Shown here: positions 4,435 through 6,448 of the stretch, one piece after another | Numbering within the stretch: position 1 is the first letter of the stretch | How the letters are laid out: each line of letters starts with the position of its first letter | DNA from: Rubrobacter sp. | Lineage (GTDB): Bacteria; Actinomycetota; Rubrobacteria; Rubrobacterales; Rubrobacteraceae | DNA: 6,448 nt | Assembly: GCA_016781885.1 (NCBI GenBank) | Contig: JADDPM010000117.1 | Location: 1 to 6,448, forward strand | Direction: 5' to 3' | Notes under the pieces: model-generated | Databases searched by the model: none | What the model was told of the DNA's origin: nothing | Seen by the model: the letters and a program-made list of their open reading frames with translations, nothing else | Made by a program: the position numbers and the translations under genes

Positions 4435-5745
4435 GTGTCAGAGGGATCTGGGCAGCAGCGCTACTGCCGCAACTGCGGGGCAGAGATAAGGTCTGGCATG
4501 TCTTTCTGCGTCTCCTGTGGGGCTCCCGTGACGCCCGTTGCCGCAGGTGCCGGACCGACGAACCCGGGACCGACTCCCTCCAACGAGCCTAGCCCCTTCG
4601 ATAATCTGATGGCCTGGCTTCGACAAGCCGCAGGCAGTCTCAGAGGGAGCTTCTCGGGTCTCAGCACGGACGATGCCCGGCGGCTACCAGGAAGGGCGGT
4701 GGAGTGGTTCAGGGACCTCTCCGGCGTCCCCAAGCTGGTACTCGTCGGTCTGGCGGTGTTGGCCCTCCTAATCATCCTGAGCCCGGTGGCCGCTATCGTC
4801 GCCGCTCTCCTGTTCGGGGTGAGCATCATCGCCCTCATTATCCGGGTGGTGCAGAAGGGATCCATCAAGAACTGGGGGATCGTGGGCGTAGCCTCCGTAG
4901 TTCTGATGTTTACTTTCGGTGGGATCTCTGATGCTCTGTACGGGATCGGGTTCGGGGGAGGGTCGGACGTGGACTACGAGGTGGTCTCAGAAGACGTGGG
5001 GACAGATGGTGATAGTCAGGTCTACCACGTCGTCAGTTCCTCCAACGACCTTAAATCGCTAAATCTTGTCGCCCAGGAGATACAGCAGGAACGGCTGCAA
5101 CAAAGCTCCGGCATGATCGCCTTCTACAAGAGCCGGGCTGACGTACCAAATGGCGATCCAGTGGGGGTGGCATCTATCTTCTCGGACGAGATGCAGGTAA
5201 GGGCACTGTATGACGGTCTCTGGTCCTCCGAGGAGGTGGAGCAAATAGTGGACCTCTTTGCAGATAATGGCTACGTTCTTACTAGCGTATTACCTAGTCA
5301 TAAGTCGATTCCGGCAATGCCCGACTTCATGTACGAGGTGCCTAACCCGACCAGCGCTACGGCAACCTCCACAGCGTCGGCAAACCCCAAGAAGGCTGAC
5401 CCTTACGCTATCTCTCCTACGACACAGGCGGTGCCATACTATGAGGTTGAGGATGCTGCGCCGACTTGGGGGACCAGGGGTCTGGAGCTAAAGATAGCGG
5501 CAGACATTAATATGGATAGTTATCGAGAAGACCTGGATCAGATATTTGAGGATATAGCGAAACAAGCATCCGGACGTTCCGACTTCGTACATGTGGTCGT
5601 AACCAATCATAACGGCGTTCCCTTGGGTGGTGGTTCGGTAGCTCCTGGACAGATGATGGTCGCCACAGGCTACATATCCCTCACGGACTTCGGTGCGACG
5701 TTGACGGAGGTTCCAGCCGGTAGTTACAGAATCGAGTACCAGTAA
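4435..5745 (+). CDS. Zinc-ribbon membrane protein with large extracytoplasmic region, 436 aa
   Basis: The N-terminus is a zinc ribbon: Cys11-x2-Cys14 and Cys25-x2-Cys28, in the form YCRNCGAE...FCVSCGAPV. A Pro/Ala-rich linker follows, then an amphipathic region (about 56-97) and a hydrophobic block. The block can hold two helices with a Ser-Pro turn (about 101-116 and 118-137) and a third at 148-167. An odd number of crossings puts the zinc ribbon inside and residues 172-436 outside. The outer part has one alpha/beta domain (about 190-295), a Ser/Thr/Ala/Pro-rich linker (about 305-345) and a second domain (about 348-436) ending in a beta-like tail. The start is GTG 4435 with GAGGAGGAGGA directly upstream. 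It ends in three consecutive in-frame stops (TAA TAG TGA). It is followed after 51 bases by a gene of the same architecture. Role unknown; an envelope sensor or anchoring function is possible. Confidence 0.9.
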   Translation: MSEGSGQQRYCRNCGAEIRSGMSFCVSCGAPVTPVAAGAGPTNPGPTPSNEPSPFDNLMAWLRQAAGSLRGSFSGLSTDDARRLPGRAVEWFRDLSGVPKLVLVGLAVLALLIILSPVAAIVAALLFGVSIIALIIRVVQKGSIKNWGIVGVASVVLMFTFGGISDALYGIGFGGGSDVDYEVVSEDVGTDGDSQVYHVVSSSNDLKSLNLVAQEIQQERLQQSSGMIAFYKSRADVPNGDPVGVASIFSDEMQVRALYDGLWSSEEVEQIVDLFADNGYVLTSVLPSHKSIPAMPDFMYEVPNPTSATATSTASANPKKADPYAISPTTQAVPYYEVEDAAPTWGTRGLELKIAADINMDSYREDLDQIFEDIAKQASGRSDFVHVVVTNHNGVPLGGGSVAPGQMMVATGYISLTDFGATLTEVPAGSYRIEYQ

Positions 5746-5762
5746 TAGTGAGCTTTGCAGCG

Positions 5763-5804
5763 ATGAAAAGGGGCATTCTGCTGATGGAAGATCCCTATGA
5801 CTGA
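5763..5804 (+). CDS. Possible 13-aa leader peptide overlapping the next start
   Basis: ATG 5763 opens a tiny frame (MKRGILLMEDPYD) whose TGA (5802-5804) lies just inside the following gene, which starts at ATG 5797. The arrangement would allow a ribosome to terminate and restart there. No strong ribosome-binding site precedes it, so chance is the simpler reading. Confidence 0.15.
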   Translation: MKRGILLMEDPYD

Positions 5805-6448
5805 GCAGCATCATCCTGTCTACTGCGGAAGCTGCGGCAGCATCGTCCAGGCCGGAGACACGTTCTGCGGGGTGTGCGGGTCCAGGATCCCGCCCGATGC
5901 CCAAGACGCTGCTCCCACCCAGGACATCCCCACGCTGGTCCCACCTCCGCCGAGCGTCCCGGGCCGGAGACGAAACCGTAGGCTCGTAAACGGTGTTATG
6001 GTGGGGGTGCTGCTGGTCCTCTCTCTGGTGGGAGTGGGGGCCATGGCCGTCACCGGTCTTGGTCCGGGTGCGGGTCTGCTGGGAGGTGCAGGGGGAGACC
6101 CGGCTCCGTCCGGGGGGGGTCCAGACGCCTCCGGTGGTTCCTCAGAGCCGCCCACATCGTCCGGCGTGGACCCGGGAGACTCACCGGATCCGGCCTTCCA
6201 CCACCTTCTGTCGACCATCGAGGGGAGTACGGACGCTCCCATCATGCTCCCGGCCCGGCTTCCGGACGAAATGGACCTACCGGCCATAGACGGCTATTAC
6301 AGCGGTGAGGGGTACGGGATCGTCTTTCCTTACGGACCCTCGGAGACGACCGCTGAGCCGAGCAACGCCGAAACCCTAGGTACCCTAAGCGCCTATCCCG
6401 AAGACGAGGATGTGACGAACGAATACTTCGATGCCGAGAAGATAGAGA
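5797..6448 (+). CDS. Zinc-ribbon membrane protein, second of a tandem pair (C-terminus beyond window)
   Basis: 217 codons are visible and the frame is open at the right edge. The layout matches the gene before it. The N-terminal zinc ribbon has Cys10-x2-Cys13 and Cys24-x2-Cys27 (YCGSCGS...FCGVCGSRI), followed by a Pro-rich linker and a basic cluster GRRRNRR (56-62). A single membrane helix spans about 64-86, followed by a Gly/Pro/Ser/Asp-rich linker (about 89-130). The domain after that begins near 132 and includes DAPIMLPARLPDEMDLP and GEGYGIVFPYG. The basic cluster before the helix predicts the zinc ribbon inside and the C-terminus outside. ATG 5797 is the only in-frame start after a TGA at 5782-5784, with GGAAG six bases upstream. 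With 51 bases between the genes and no terminator, it is probably co-transcribed with the first gene. No enzymatic motif was seen. Confidence 0.88.
   Translation, partial: MTEQHHPVYCGSCGSIVQAGDTFCGVCGSRIPPDAQDAAPTQDIPTLVPPPPSVPGRRRNRRLVNGVMVGVLLVLSLVGVGAMAVTGLGPGAGLLGGAGGDPAPSGGGPDASGGSSEPPTSSGVDPGDSPDPAFHHLLSTIEGSTDAPIMLPARLPDEMDLPAIDGYYSGEGYGIVFPYGPSETTAEPSNAETLGTLSAYPEDEDVTNEYFDAEKIE

Noticed and set aside
4461..4868. Minus-strand frame of 135 codons within the first zinc-ribbon gene
   Set aside because: It is antisense to a gene with clear zinc-ribbon and membrane features.
5488..6289. Minus- and plus-strand frames over the second zinc-ribbon gene
   Set aside because: They are shadows produced by high GC content. 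The frame from ATG 5797 carries the CxxC motifs and a membrane helix.

Overview
The window looks like accessory DNA from a high-GC Gram-positive bacterium, most likely an actinobacterium of the Rubrobacter type. This is inferred from frequent AGG/AGA arginine codons, many GTG starts behind purine-rich GGAGG sites, and paired zinc-ribbon membrane proteins. No marker gene settles the taxonomy.

Left part (1-2410), minus strand: a large serine recombinase whose C-terminus runs off the left edge, a 64-residue XRE-type repressor two bases upstream of it, and, further upstream, an unrecognised 131-residue helical protein with an AT-rich, dyad-containing promoter region. The recombinase and repressor look like the integration module of a mobile element.

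Middle part (2411-4434), plus strand: a divergent control region, then a HicB-type antitoxin preceded by a 13-codon ORF that may be all that remains of HicA. A probable terminator follows. The next 400 bases hold no convincing gene but do hold a perfect 22-base palindrome. Next comes a nearly textbook S-box (SAM-I) riboswitch at about 3527-3628, with every helix and the pseudoknot pairing. No recognisable methionine or SAM gene follows it. Downstream there are only decayed or oddly started reading frames (3727-4233) that look coding but lack legal starts and contain an in-frame TAA.

Right part (4377-6448), plus strand: a promoter and two tandem genes for membrane proteins of one architecture: an N-terminal double-CxxC zinc ribbon in the cytoplasm, membrane segment(s), a low-complexity linker, and extracytoplasmic domains. 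The second gene is cut by the right edge.

No rRNA, tRNA, CRISPR array or insertion sequence was seen. The items most worth following up are the S-box without a metabolic gene, the hicB with a vestigial hicA, and the zinc-ribbon pair.
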